Source: Kondoa malvinella (lineage: Eukaryota > Basidiomycota > Agaricostilbomycetes > Agaricostilbales > Kondoaceae). Taken from it: 64,000 nt of DNA. The DNA is taken from the NCBI GenBank assembly GCA_039545315.1, contig BCIM01000007.1, positions 1 to 64,000 of the forward strand, given 5' to 3'. Numbering within the stretch: position 1 is the stretch's first letter; every line of letters starts with the position of its first letter. A program made the translations under genes and the position numbers. The notes under the pieces were generated by a model. It was not told the DNA's origin. It worked only from the letters and a program-made list of their open reading frames with translations, and did not search any database. Shown here in pieces: positions 34,782 to 47,124 of this stretch.

Positions 34782-37700
34782 CTACTGGGTATCAATTGCT
34801 TGCTTTATCACATCTTCGTCGACCGCTGTTCTTCGCAAGACTGTATCCATCAATGTTCGGGAGTCTGCGGTGATATGGTCTGGCTGGTTGACGACCAAAG
34901 ATCGGCTTTGCGTCGACAACTGCTGCAAGAAGGGACTCATTTTCGCTTGCTTGACGTCCGCCTGGGCGTCACAAATCCGATTATGCTTGAAAGCGAAACC
35001 AAGGATAATGTACTCACACCTTGCATTCTCGCGCGAACATGCGTCATGTACAGAACAACTTGAGCTCTCGTCATAGCAACATAGAGCAGTCGTCTATGCA
35101 GTCGTTAGAGGGCTTGGTGTGATCGACAATTGTCTCACCTCTCCTCATCCTGCTGTTCTGGAGTGTCACACTTGAAGAATGGCAGAATGCCATCTTCGCA
35201 TGCGGGAGCAAAAATGATTGGCCATTCAAGACCTTTTGCGGAATGTACTGTCATTGCTGTCTCAGCCTGGCGGAATGTGGAAGATGAGCAGGCTGACTAG
35301 TAGAAATGGTCACTTTTGGCTTCTTCTCATCTCCTTCTTCTTCGACTTCAACATCCGTCGACAGCTGAGTGGCTGCCAAGAAAGTTCGAAGAGGTATTAT
35401 GGCTTCGGGATCTTCTGAAGCCTGCCCATCCAGTCTGCGGAAGCCTTTCAACAAGCGCCCGATTCTTGAGTGCGACCAACTGACCGCTCCAGAACATCTT
35501 CTATATCACTGCTATCTTCCCGTTTCGACCCAATAGCATCGCCTTCATCGTCATATATAGTCTGGGAAGAGGCCAGATCTGTATCTGGATCTTCGCCGGT
35601 GTCTTTGGCTATTTGAGCAGCGTAAGATCTGGGGCGAAATTATTAGGCCTTGTTGCACGCAGGATGGGTAACTCACTTCAATTCCTCAATGTTCTGCACT
35701 CGAGCATCTTTATCCGCGCCGTATGTCCTCGAAAGATGATCTTCATAACCAATTGTATCACAGATCACGGTAATCAGTTCCGGAACAGAAGCGCCCTGTT
35801 CAATACATGAGCATCAAAAAAGACTCGGCCTAGGTAGCCTGACCTTCATTGATAACTCCTTAGCTTTCGCAATGACAGTCACGAAAGGCTTCAAGGCCTT
35901 CTTTTGAGCTGATTTGAGATCGCCAACGGTAGATCCGCGCAAGGAACGAGTCAAGACTTCCATCATGCTGATATTCTTGGCTTCAGCAGCCGCTTTGATT
36001 TTCGAAATGGTTTGCGCCTAAACGTGTCAGCCCAATATGGCATACCGAGGCGACCGACTCACTCCAATAGCTCTCTTAGGCACATTGACGACTCTTTCAA
36101 ATGCCAACGAATAGCTAGGCGTTTCGACCAATTGAAGATAAGCTAAAATGTCCTTTACTTCAACTCGGTCAAAGAACTTGCTTCCGCCCAGAATTCGATT
36201 CGGTATGCCAGCTGTCTGGAAAGCGCTTTCGAGTGATCGTGAAAGCGAATTATACCGAAGCAGAATGGCGAAATCATCATAGCCAAGTTGACCTCCGGTA
36301 TGAGCGATAAGACGTTTAATTTCTGATGCGATATAGGCACCTTCCATCTGAGGCGATGGTAATTGACGCAGGACTACACCAAGACCAGACGCATGAGACG
36401 TGTATAGCTTCTTCTGGATTCGTTTGCTGTCTTGCGCAACTACAGCGAGGGAAGCAGCGAGGATAGCACCTGTGCTGCGGTAGTTCTCTTCTAGGTAGAT
36501 CTGAGCACAAGGCTTGAAATCTTTGAGCATAAACTCGAGGTTTTCTACTTCAGCTGAGCGCCAGCCGTAGATACTCTGTTGAAGTATAAGCAGGATCGGC
36601 GGTTACTATGTGAGCTGAGGTTGTACCTGATCTGGATCGCCGACTATTGTACTGAGTCGGAGATGAGCTAAGTCACATGCGCTGACGGGTTAGCTTACAG
36701 GGCCTGACATTTCTTGGCCATCTGTTTGACCATATCGTACTGCACAGTGTTTGTATCTTGAAATTCGTCGACCAAGACATGTTTGACGTTGGCCAAGACA
36801 CGTTGATGTTTCGAAAAGAGCTCCAAGCCGCGCGAAAGCAAATCATCAAAGTCCAGCGCATGGTCCTTCTCTAGCTGAGCCTGATAGTCGACAAAGATGT
36901 CGCTGATGATGACATTCATTTCGTTGTTGTTGGTCTCTGCCGTATGGCGGAACTGGTCTGGAGAGATGCCTTTCGCTTTGCATTTGCTGATTGTCTCCGA
37001 GACGAATTTGGGTTTGGGTGGTTCGATGGAATTACCTGAGAATTGTTCTTTGGCTTCTTGAATGAGTCGTTTGATGAGAGCAACGCTGTCAGTGTGATCA
37101 CAAATGAGAAAGTTGTTGGGGATGTTGCTACAAGGGAATCAGCCGAGTCGAGATTGCACAACCCAAAGCTCACATTAAAGTACCGTGACGGCGAAGGTCT
37201 ATCAAGGACATTGTTAGACAAGCAACGTTTACCAAGATATGTGCTCACATCGAACGCTTACGCTGTGAAAGGTGCCCATGACGAGCTGAGCCGTAGCTTG
37301 GTCACCCAACAAGGCTTTCAAGCGATGTCGCATCTCATTTGCTGCTTTGTTCTGTTGGACGCATCAGACTACAGTCTGATACCAGATCTTGTGCACTGAC
37401 AGTGAAGGTGACTACAATCTGATCAGACACACGCATCAGCCAAACACCTGAGACCAAGGGAGACAGATGCTCACCAGATCTTTAGGCCGTATCTTGTGCT
37501 GTAAGACGAGATGTGCGACTCTCGATGTGAGAGTGCGCGTTTTACCAGACCCTAAAACCATATTCAAGCTTAACTCTAGGCCCTTGTGATGCGAACGACT
37601 AGAAGATGTCACCTGGACCAGCGAGGATTTGACAGCTCGAACTGGGTGAATGAGTCACTGCTGTCTTCTGTGCTGCATTGAGGCTCTCTAAGTGAGCCAT
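34782..37700 (-). CDS. SRS2: Superfamily 1 UvrD-type DNA helicase, Srs2-like
   Basis: A 3'-5' DNA translocase of the UvrD/Rep/Srs2 group. The start ATG 37700 gives MAHLESLNAAQKTAVTH (Q-motif). Walker A LAGPGSGKTRTLTSR is completed by an intron. Further motifs: motif Ia region NKAANEMRHRLKALLG, VLVDEFQDTN (Walker B, DEFQ), LEENYRST (motif IV region), DDFAILLRYN, HSAKGLEWPIIF (motif V) and EERRLLYVAMTRA (motif VI). All helicase motifs are present. It ends soon after motif VI with DSRTLMDTVLRRTAVDEDVI. Yeast Srs2 continues several hundred residues to bind Rad51, PCNA and SUMO; that extension is absent here. Role inferred: disassembly of recombination intermediates, or general repair as in bacterial UvrD. 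Confidence 0.88.
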
Positions 37701-38276
37701 CGTTGTAGCTTGTCCAAGATACAGAGTCGTTGTTTGGTAAACAAAGTCGCGACAGGAAATTGACGAGACAGATAGTTATGCAGTCACCATACTACAAGCA
37801 GAGCTACACTACAAGACATGCACCGACTTGCTTGATCGCGCTTGCGCTGCCTTGCTGCCAAATTGGTCGTCACCTGAAGAGGCGAAAGGGACTGCCAGCT
37901 TGAATCGGTTCCTCAGGGTCCTGAGCTTCCGATTCGGAGGATCAGCAAAGTTAAAGACGCTGTTGTGCGCGGTATTGACTGTCTAGAGCACCGGAGGCTT
38001 TTTTCGCAGGCGGCGATCGCCTTCACTTGATGACAAGATGTCACCGAGTCAGAGTAGCTCGTCACTCTTGCATCTTCAGCGGAGTACTAGATGATGAAGA
38101 TCATAAGTAAACGATCTGTTTGAGACAGCGATGGAACAAAACTTACTATCGGCGACTTTTCAAGTATCAAGCACTACCATGCTGGCAAAGCAATAGTACC
38201 ACAGTCTGCCGTCCTTTGCATCCCCGCCGCGTCGATGGCAAGGCATCACTTGAGATTCCCTCCAAGCCGTTCCCGA
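37701..38276. other. Intergenic, no gene supported
   Basis: About 576 bases between the helicase start and the stop of the next minus-strand gene. The composition is ordinary, frames are short and no RNA gene was recognised. It should include the helicase promoter. Confidence 0.55.
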
Positions 38277-38981
38277 CTATACGCCTGCCCTCGCTTGCAT
38301 CAATTGTGCCCTTTTCTTCTTTGAAGGCCTCTTGCATTTCGTCTTGGGCTGCTCATACACCTGATGCCTGCCTTTATGTGGTTTCAGCTGGAACAGCTTC
38401 TTGTTTGGTTTCTTGACTTTCGGTCGACTTGCGATAGCCAATGTTGGCATATGCCGAAGTTTGATCTTCTTGAGATCTATAGATTTAAGGAGAGAGGGAC
38501 GAGCATGTCGCGGCTACTGCTATGAGCCTGGTATATCAGTCAAGTACATAGCCAGACGGACCCATGGCATTTGACTTTCACTAGCGAGCCAGTCTACGCT
38601 GACAGCAGCTTGTTCCGCTTGCAGACGATGGAGAGCTTGTTGTTCTACCGACTCGTCTTGTATGTCTCTACAGGTGACATCAGAGCCGTCGGGGAGACGT
38701 TCGCAGACACTGACATTATCCTGCGAGAAGTTTGCACCACTTCGACCGCTTTGACCTGTAATTTGATAGCCTGAGGCTGCGCTTGATGGGAGAACAGACG
38801 AAAGGCTACTGTCTGATCAGCTACAGCGCAGATCTCTAGCTGCTTTGCACTCGCCCATTGGCTCTTCCTCGATTTCTGCTTTCTCCTCTATCGCTGGGAC
38901 ATCGTGCCTCAAAGTCGGTACACTGCCTCGCAACAAGGCCTCCAGTGCTTCTAGTCTGCCATCATCGCTTTCTGCTTCCAT
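38277..38981 (-). CDS. Conserved small protein with FRLFS motif and basic C-terminal tail
   Basis: ATG 38981 begins MEAESDDGRLEALEALLRGSVPTL. After an intron the protein reads VAFRLFSHQAQPQAIKLQV, then VVQTSRRIIDIQDESVEQQALHRLQAE and AAVSVDWLASESQMPW across an intron at about 38664-38710. The final exon is DLKKIKLRHMPTLAIASRP followed by a Lys/Arg-rich tail (KVKKPNKKLFQLKPHKG and KRPSKKKRAQ) ending at 38277. The arrangement (acidic start, FRLFS strand, AxxAxW helix, basic tail) resembles a fungal conserved family of unknown function, possibly DUF2011, which I name only tentatively. The basic tail suggests a nucleolar or RNA-associated location. About 190 residues. It sits 48 bp downstream of the MYND gene stop, same strand. 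Confidence 0.6.
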
Positions 38982-39029
38982 GATGATCGTCTATGTACAA
39001 GGGCTTGACTTTGCATATGCATCCAAACC

Positions 39030-40667
39030 TCACTGCTTTGCCTTCCTTTGCTCTACCCAGGGCTTGCAAACATGCTTGTGCTTCTCCCATGCGACTCCTT
39101 GGCATGTTCTACTGCAATAGACTGGACCTCCACAACTGCCAATCCATCGCAGAATCAGCTTGTGCACGAACAGGCAAGAGGTCGAGCTTACCCAGCGCAT
39201 CGATTGTGAGCTTTTCCTTCGCATTCAAAGCAGCGCATCTCTTTCTCTGCCATCCTCCATGTCTTTTCCTCTTTACCTTCTTGTCGCAGGGTTAATTCCT
39301 CTCGGAAAGCATTATACATCACATCCACGGGAGCGCCGACAGCTCTTGCAGAGACTCTTCTCGCCTCGTCCTCGTGATCATTCTGCAAACGTATGTCGTA
39401 CTTCTCAGCAAAAGTTTCGACCGCTCTCGATGTCTCCCCCAAGACTTCTCCGTTTGTGAGCTGGTCGTCTGTTTCAGCCTCGCGATCCACAAAGTCGTCA
39501 AAGTATGTCTTGTCCGAATTTGGCAGCAAAGAGGTATCGACATCGGAGTGTGTGGGCACTTGCAGCTTGCGGGCGATCGACAAGATTGAGGGTACGAAAA
39601 GCAAAGCAATGTCTTTCGAGCCAAATCCGTCAAGTAGATCGCAAACCAAGGACAAAAAGTTCAGAGAGTCGTCGTGCTTGCGGAGCATGATGGCGAGCAC
39701 ATCTAAAGCAGATTTCTTCAATGCTTGTTCTGAATGGACGATGGGCGGGAGAAGGCAGGCTAACAAGGCCATCTTTGATCGAGGAAGTATGTCGGGCGAT
39801 GCGAGAAGCTCAGATAAAGCTGAGAAGAACGGTATGCCTAGATGACTGAAAGTAATCAAAGAGTCGATGCCAGCTTGAAGGTGGTGTGACATTGAATTGG
39901 GCATCCAGTCTTTCTGCTGCCAATGAGCTGTTGTCAATGCTTGGAGCAGTCTTTTCCATTGTTGGCCAGTGAAGTTGGGCGTATAGCCATGCAGCGCAAT
40001 AAGAGAAGTAATGTAGCCTTGATCATCAATCATCTATGTTCAGACGTTTCAGTAAAGGAGCGCTTTCGCAAGGCACGTTAGCATACCAGAAGTATATCTT
40101 CGTCATCATCCAAAAGACGACGCTCAAGAGCCAAGATCAGCAGATCCGCGACAGAAGGATCTTGGATCAGTCGTCTGTGCAGTTGCTCAGCTTGAAGGGA
40201 GGGGTAGGATTCAGCGCTTACTTCAGTGCTAGCGCCCAATAGCGACGCGCAGTCGTATTTTCCCGCTTTGCTCTTTCCCGATACCGCTCTTGACACCTGT
40301 CGCTCAATTGCCAGAATTCGTCATCCAGTCCTGTTCTTCCACCTGGTACTTCTGATCGACACGAGTCAAACGAGAAGTCGCTCTCTGAATCCGTATCATC
40401 GTCAGATACCCCATCTTCCGCCTTGTCTGCCGAATCCGGATCTTCTCGACAGAAGTGATCTGTAGCCTTCCCTTGATTTCGTAGCATCAGGTCAATAGCA
40501 TTTGTGCAAACTGTCATCAGACCGATGAGCGATAAGTAAGGCCGAACGCTGCAGGAGCAGTAGAGGTCCATACCTTCTTCTTTCCCTGCAGCAACAAGAC
40601 GGAAAGTGTAGAAATTCTGCCATAAGACTGGATCAAGCAAAATGCTTTTGACTAAGCGCTGGTCCAT
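39030..40667 (-). CDS. MYND-type zinc-finger protein with helical-repeat body
   Basis: From ATG 40667: MDQRLVKSILLDPVLWQNFYTFRL, an acidic linker (ESDFSFDSCRSEVPGG), then an armadillo-like all-helical body (SVADLLILALERRLLDDDED, DDQGYITSLIALHGYTPNFT, LLACLLPPIVHSEQALKKSA). The C-terminal exon pair creates CFECEGKAHNRCAGCGGPVY followed by CSRTCQ and WEKHKHVC, a complete MYND finger (CX2C, CX2C, CX3C, HX3C), ending KAKQ. MYND fingers bind proline-rich peptides. The order, repeats followed by a C-terminal MYND, recalls the MUB1/samB group that partners an E3 ligase, but the N-terminal sequence is not clearly that family. About 500 residues. The ATG is followed by a GTATGG donor within 32 codons. 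Confidence 0.72.
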
Positions 40668-42103
40668 GTAGGTCTAGCACTACTGAGAGCTTGACGAGCA
40701 GTTCTGTGTCGGGAAGGAAAGCCCAGAGCGGCTTCAGGTGTGCTTCTTTTGTCGAAGAGACAAAAGGCCGGCCGAGTTTGCTTTAGAAAGCGAAAGGACT
40801 GTAGCTGCAACAAAATAAAGGACCGACTGATCGTGCGAGGGGAGGAGATTCTACACGGTCCGCAATTTCTGGCTCAGAAGACTGTTTCTGACTATTGTAG
40901 ATGTTCGAACGAGGTAGCCGTAGCTGAGAAGAGCGTACTGTTTAACAAAAAGGAATATGGAGCAGAGGAAAGTGAAAGTGAAGGTTGAAGGCATGCATTG
41001 ACTGTGCGAGTGAAGAGATGTGAGGTAGATTAGGAAAGCAAGACACGACACCGCGAGCATGAATCTTTTACGAGCATGTGCGAACACTGTCTTCTATTCT
41101 AGCAAAGCGAGCGCCAAATAGGCCACCATTCATTCGGCTTAGATTCTGCATTGTCATTCGCAAATGCAACCCAAACCAAACTATTCGGCATCCGTTCGCC
41201 TTGTAGGTTCGCCGCTCAATATCTTGCTAAGACTTTATCGGTGCTGGCATTGTACCAGAAGGATGCAGAACGTCAGCTGAGTGCTAGCCGAAATCACGCA
41301 TCAGATTCAGGGCCGAATGCTTGCTGTCAAATGACAGTGTAGTCCAAAAGTTGATGCGATTACGGCGCGGGACTGTGTCGTGAGAACAGGGTAGAGCTGT
41401 TATCTTGGCCTGAAGTTGGCCAAGTCTTCGCGTATCCGTTCGTGGTCGGTTTGATAATGGTACAGCATGCGTTCGCAACGATTTTGTACTGTACTGAGAG
41501 ACTGGTCATCATAGCTTCAAGCACAGTAGAAAGCATGCTTGGATAAGAAGAAGAGCAGATGTGTGAGCGCTTATCCATTGCCGTTTGCTGTTGATATGGA
41601 GTTCAGCGACACAGGTGAAGGATTCCTTCTGCCTGTGTCTATGGATACTTTCAAATTGGTGTCTGCTTGCATGGGTTCTCGGCGGGCCTTTTCGGCGGGC
41701 CTTTTCGCGCTCTTTGTGACTGAGCAATCTATTTGCGGCAGAGCGTCACCGGTGCAAAAGTTTTTGCTTTGCTGACTGAGATATATCAGAGAAAGGCAGA
41801 AGAAGCGCTGCATGCGCTGGAGTATAGCAGAAGCAGAGGCAGGGAGCGGATAGGTATGGCCATGATGCGTAATCCAGACTAGCGGGTCAGCATCAACTCA
41901 TTGAAGTCAACTGGCCGCGACCTATTGAATGCTGCCTTTGATGTTCATTGACAGCAGCTCACAGAGTACAGAGGCGTTGTACTTGTACTTGGCCGTACGC
42001 GGCCTACACGGCTGCCGGCAAGCGACTCGAAGCGAATCAAATCCGCGCTCCCTCCTTTTGCTACAGCCATCTGCGTCTTGTATACACGAATTTGTTACGC
42101 GCA
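40668..42103. other. Long divergent intergenic region
   Basis: About 1.4 kb separates the divergent MYND and Sec14-like genes. Frames on either strand are short and unlike known proteins. A 13-nt unit (CGGCGGGCCTTTT) is duplicated in tandem near 41680-41705. No RNA gene or transposon end was recognised. Confidence 0.5.
41680..41705. repeat. Tandem duplication of a 13-nt unit
   Basis: CGGCGGGCCTTTT occurs twice head to tail. It lies in an intergenic region and may simply be replication slippage. It is GC-richer than its surroundings. Confidence 0.6.
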
Positions 42104-43992
42104 ATGGTGTTTGGCTTTGCATCAACTGGTTCCAGCAAGAACAGCTCAAGCGCATCATTAGCAACGGCGTCAGTCAAAGCAGATGACCCGAATGCCTTGT
42201 CCTTGCCTATCGCTCACCCTTTACCTGGCACTTCGACACCCAGTAGACCTGTCTTGACATCTGATCAGCAAACTAAAGTAGACACAATCATACAACACTT
42301 GTCCAGCGAAGGTTATGCCATTCCTACAGATCTCAAAGACCTCAAAGGCTATTGGAAGCTGAAAGCAAAGGATATGTCTCGCAATCCACATGCGCGCAGA
42401 GGCACAGATGCTTCCGTCATGACTTTGGCTAACGAAGATGGATTGGAACCTTTGGACGAGAGGGAGAAGTTTTGGTTGACGAGCGAGCAAATTCAGCGAT
42501 GCTTGAGAGCGACAAAGTGGGATTTGGAGAAAGCGATCCAAAGAGCTGAAGAGACGTTGGTCTGGAGGAGAGAGTATAGGACAGATGATTTGCAAGGACC
42601 AGATGTCGAAGAAGAAGGACGGACAGGCAAACAGTATTGCGTCGGTTACGACAAACAGTCAAGACCGTGTCTCTACATGCATCCGTATCGCCAAAATACA
42701 AAAGTATCGCCGAGGCAGATTCAATTCGTCGTTTGGACTCTTGAAAGAGCAGTCGATCTCATGCCGCCGGGTGTCGAGAATCTGGCGCTGTGTATCGACT
42801 TTGGTGCTTCGCAAGGTGGTGGTCAGCCTACTTCACTTGGGCAAGCGAGGCAGGTGCTATATAGTGGGTCACAAAATATGCTATCACGTCTTACCAGCCT
42901 GATTGCTCTTTTTCCCGTCTCACAGTTCTTCAGACATACTATGCGGAAAGACTAGGCAGAGCTATATGTGTGGATGTGGTAAGTTCTCATCAGCTACGAC
43001 TTTTCTGTGCTGAATCTCACTTACCAGCCTGGCATCTTCTGGGCTTTCTACAAGGTGACTTGATACTCGCTGTGACTCCCTAAACCTGCTCATTCCGTAT
43101 CACAGCTCATACAAAGCTTTATCGACCCGGTAACAAAAGACAAGCTCCGCTTCGTGCGAGATCAAGACGAAGCTCGAGAATTGGTCGATCCCGCCCAGCT
43201 GATTCGGGAAGACTTTGGTGGAGATCTGAGTTTTGCATATGTACGTCCACGCTGGTTAATCTGCCGTGGCAATACCTGATCGGATGTGCTGAAACAGAAA
43301 CATGATGAATACTTTCCTGCTCTGGTTCGTCGTCTTGTCATCTTTTGCTTGATTAGCATAGTCTGACAGTTCAGTGAACAGGAAAAGTTATGCAAGGAAC
43401 GAAGAGATGCACAATTCGAGAGATGGCAGCGGTTATGCGATAGCAATATTGGAGCATCTGAATGGGTCATCAAAGGAGGAGATGACGAGCAGTATAGAAA
43501 AGAAGCCGCTGTACCGAAAACACCAGACATGTCTAATCAAGACGGTTTCGACAATCCGAGAACACCGCGCGCTACCGTACCTGGGCAAATGGATGGCTTC
43601 GCTTTTGTCCAAGATGGTGTCACGCCTTCTGTCGATAACAAGAGAGTGCCTTTCGCTAGTGTGAGCCTGCTTTCTTGATGCATATGTTAAATCCTGATGA
43701 TCTCTTTCAGCCTGCGCTATCTACATACGAGCTCGCTCCACTCGCATCAGCAGCAGACGTCTCTTCCGCCAAAATAGATCCAGAAGAATCCGCTACACCA
43801 GCAAGACAACAAGCTGTACATCCTTCCAGATCAACAGCGCTACAAGAGATTACTTCACAAGGTTCAGTCGACGCGCATCCATCTGATCAAGGCGCTGCAA
43901 GCTTGCCTGAACCTATACCTGTGCCTGGATCTGCGTTGGGACTTCAAACAGCTGGTCTGGATGAATCAATGAAGAAGGTCAATTTGAGTTGA
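42104..43992 (+). CDS. Sec14/CRAL-TRIO phosphatidylinositol-transfer-type protein
   Basis: The first in-frame ATG (42104) starts MVFGFASTGSSKNSS. A CRAL-TRIO N region follows: EQIQRCLRATKWDLEKAIQRAEETLVWRREYRTDDL. The lipid-binding lobe reads GYDKQSRPCLYMHPYRQNTK, QIQFVVWTLERAVDLMPPGVENLALCIDF, QVLHILQTYYAERLGRAICVD (across an intron near 42852-42915), PGIFWAFYK and LIQSFIDPVTKDKLRF. These match the Sec14 fold of fungal Pdr16/Sfh-type proteins, which carry phosphatidylinositol plus a second lipid or sterol between membranes. A long C-terminal extension is Ser/Pro/Ala-rich with VPGQMDGFAFVQDG, probably disordered. Several introns of about 50-60 nt are needed in the 3' half. Length is about 560 residues. 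Confidence 0.88.
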
Positions 43993-44171
43993 AGCGAAAG
44001 CAAATCAAGAACTATCATGCATGTATCTAGCACTACTTAGCTGTATAGCATGGTTCTACGTCACTTGTACGGGCATTAGCAATGCGGAACATCTTTCGCC
44101 CGCAGTTTTGAAATAGCACATGTCAGTTACTTCCTTCCCTCAGTACTACCAAACAACAGCAGCACACAAAC

Positions 44172-45477
44172 ATGACCAAACAGCCAGTCATCAAGATCGG
44201 CATCATTTCAGCGTGAATTCCCTGCTCTCTCTGCCCCAAATGGTGCTCCGCTGACGCAAAAGTATAGCGCCAATATTGCACCTAGCGCACTCATCAAGCC
44301 AGCTAGCATTGTGCAAAACGTTTCAATCCATGGAGTAGCTGCCCGTGACCCAAAGAAAGCCGAAGAATTTGCGAAAGAGCATGGCATCAAAAATGTCTAC
44401 AAGACGTACGAAGAGCTGCTAGCGGACCCAGATATCGATGCAGTATACAATCCTCTGCCGAATGGTTTGCATTATGAGTGGACAAAGAAGTGTATTGAGG
44501 CAGGAAAGCCATGTCTGCGTGAGTACGCTACTTCTGCCGATTGAGCCAGCTGACAGAAATGTACAGTCGAGAAGCCGAGTTGCAGCAACGCAGCAGAGAC
44601 GATGAGTCTCTTCGAGCTAGCAGTACGTTGCTGTTGGACATAGCTTGAATGAACAACGCTCACACTAGTCTGTAGGAGAGCAAAAAGGTCATCCTGCTCG
44701 AAGCCTTACACCACCGCTTTCACCCAAAGCTACACAAGCTACGCGAAATCGCTCAGTCTGGCAAGATTGGCGACATCCAGCGCATCGAAACCCGCTTTCA
44801 TTTGGCAGAGTATGTGATGAAGACCAACGACATCAGATATAGCTATGAGCTTGCCGGTGGGGCGACGCAAGTCCTCTTCACGATCTGACTGGTAAAAGCT
44901 GACAATCTCCCAGAATGGACCTTGGAACATACTCCATTTCTGCTATGCGTTTCGTCCTTGACACTGAACCTACTGTTACTTCTGCCCAGCCAGTACCACA
45001 CAAGCATCCCAAGATTGATTTGGAGATGAAAGCCTCTCTTTCCTTCCCGAATGACATCGAAGGCACTCTAGACGTCAACCTTAGCAATCCGAAATGCGAA
45101 CGTATCGAAGCGCCCATCACTGTCTTTGGCACAAAAGGTTCAGTCACGATGGACAACTATGTTGTTATCAATGGTCGACCATGCAACCTCTCTTACAAGT
45201 TGAACGACGGTGAAAGCACGCCTGTAACTGATTTCGAAGACTTTGGTGGCTCGCCCACTGAATGGACTAGCTATGCTTACCAGCTTCAAGCTTTCGTCAA
45301 CAAGATTAATGGAAAAGAACCGCATTATTGGATGGAGAGCAAGGACAGTATCTTGCAGCAGGGTGTCATTGATGCGGTAAGTAGTCCACTCAAGTTTTGT
45401 ACATCAGACTTACCCTTGTTATGCAGGTCTACGAGAAGTCCGGGATGGGCAAAAGACCTTCACAAGCCGGCTTGTAA
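44172..45477 (+). CDS. Gfo/Idh/MocA NAD(P)-dependent dehydrogenase (dihydrodiol/xylose dehydrogenase-like)
   Basis: From ATG 44172: TKQPVIKIGIISA at the start of the Rossmann fold, then VAARDPKKAEEFAKEHGI, YNPLPNGLHYEWTKKCIEAG and PCLLEKPSCSNA. The EKP lysine, the family catalytic residue, is created by the intron near 44519-44565. The C-terminal domain reads LHHRFHPKLHKLREIAQSGKIG, MDLGTYSISAMRFVL, VFGTKGSVTMDNY and WTSYAYQLQAFVNKINGKEP, and the last exon ends VYEKSGMGKRPSQAGL. The HRFHP and D-x-G-x-Y motifs group it with trans-1,2-dihydrobenzenediol and D-xylose dehydrogenases, which are NADP-linked and oxidise cyclic or sugar hydroxyls. Substrate is not decidable. No peroxisomal signal is visible. 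Confidence 0.88.
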
Positions 45478-45613
45478 TGTACACTGATAACATCAAATGA
45501 CATTGTAAAGTCTATGTTACAACATACTCACGATGGTATACCTCTTCAACCCATTCGCTCAGTACACTCAAATACAGTTCCTTCTTGAATCTCTTCATCC
45601 AAAGTCACTCATT

Positions 45614-47017
45614 CTACGCCCAACAGCTTGTTGCCCGATTGATCACACCCAAGTACTCGTGCAGGTAGTTTGACACAGTCTTCGTTCGCCTCTCGTTGAC
45701 TCGCTTTACATCAAAGCAAATCTGATTGTTCTCGCACAAGTGCTTCATATGAGCCAATTGATCTTCTTGTTGCGCATCTCCTCTTGATTCGACGACGACG
45801 ACTTCCAGATTTTTCAGATTAGGCATCAATCCTTGAGAGAGGATACCAATCGTCTGAATACTTTGAGCTGTGTTGTACTGAAAGCTGAATTTCTCGATGC
45901 GAGGATTCGGCGCAACGTGTCGTGATATGTCGCAGGTATGGTAGGAGCGTAGTACTTTGATGCTGGATGTTTCGGAAGGAATGCCGAGTTTCAAGGCGCA
46001 ATTGACCGTCGTGAGAGTATGCAGGTTGGGCGGGAAGACGGAAGTGTCAATCCAACCATTAAAGTAACGTACAGCCGGTACGATTGTCAGGGAGCGGAGT
46101 TGAGGTAGGCATTCCATGAGTTGCGGAAAGGCCGATGTCTCAAAGGTCGTTCGGGACATTAAGAAAAGAGCAGTGAGCGATTCTGGAAAATCGGCCTTTT
46201 CTATTTCGCTAGAATTCGGCGCGATGATGGGCTGCTTCAGCATTCAGCATTTTTTGAGGCTGTGTATTATTCCGCTCACGTCGAACAATTCCAACGACTT
46301 GATGTGCGAACCACGCACCCAATAAACCACGTCTGCCATGTCCAGCGCTTTGCCCGTTGCTGGTTTTGCGCCTCGATCGACGGCCTCGTAGTTGCAGATG
46401 ATCAATGTTTGCAGTTGTCGCAGCTCCGCCAGAGGACACGCCGGCTGTCCAGATATCGCGCGTAGCTGACTTTGTGCCAATCCTCCAAGCACAAGGACTT
46501 GCAGATTGGTGAAAGAAGAGAGCGACAGAGTAGTGTCGGGCAGTGCATTCATGTGCTGTTGCGAGCTTCCGCTACTGATGCGTTTCAGTCGATCTTTATG
46601 CGTTCGATCACTTGAACCTCGTCTCGCTGAGTTCTCTTCTAGCTTGTCCAACCATCTGCAGATCTTTATCTTGTCAGGCACCAACAGCGGTCGATGAAAG
46701 CGCGACGATGTAGCAAACGAGGACACAGATTCGAGGATCGACAGGCATGCTTCTCGCCAGGCTAGAGAAACCCTCGCGCAGCTCTTCAAGTCATTCTTGG
46801 CCCTCTTGAGCAAGAAAGGTGAGAGGATAGAGACGTTCAGAGAAGTGTAGCTGTCTGCCAATGTCGTTGGACAATCTCTGAGAACTTCTTCTACCTTGTC
46901 GAGATCGGAAAGGTGACGAAACACGATGAGTAGGACGTCGTATGGCAGTCGAATATCGCTGCGAAGATCTGCTTGAGGTCTGCTTCTCTGCTGTAAGGCT
47001 TTGCGGACTGCTTTCAT
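45614..47017 (-). CDS. F-box-like protein with C-terminal leucine-rich surface
   Basis: From ATG 47017: a basic leader (MKAVRKALQQRSRPQ), then an F-box-like helix set (IRLPYDVLLIVFRHLSDLDK ... CARVSLAWREACLSIL). Leucine-rich strands follow (LQVLVLGGLAQSQL, LQTLIICNYEAV, IKSLELFD, LRSLTIVPAVRYF, LHTLTTVNCAL, LKNLEVVVVES). An apparent in-frame stop at 46244 lies inside a 48-nt intron, GTGAGC...GAAGCAG (46227-46274), whose removal joins SLELFD to PIIAPNSSEI. Fungal F-box/LRR proteins recruit substrates to SCF ubiquitin ligases. The F-box is divergent, so Skp1 binding is inferred, not shown. The length, about 450 residues, is usual for the group. Confidence 0.68.
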
Positions 47018-47124
47018 GGTTCACGACAAGAGTGAATATGACGAGTTGGGCAAGTGAAATCATGCGCGGCAAAGGGATGTAATACACAGAGCTATGGATT
47101 AAAGTGTGCATAGATCAAGAAGCA

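Noticed and set aside
46227..46274. In-frame TGA followed directly by ATG, splitting the F-box-like gene into two same-frame ORFs (possible readthrough or pseudogene).
   Set aside because: A 48-nt intron with a GTGAGC donor, a CTGAAT branch-like site and a CAG acceptor spans the stop. Its removal keeps the frame (SLELFD joined to PIIAPN).
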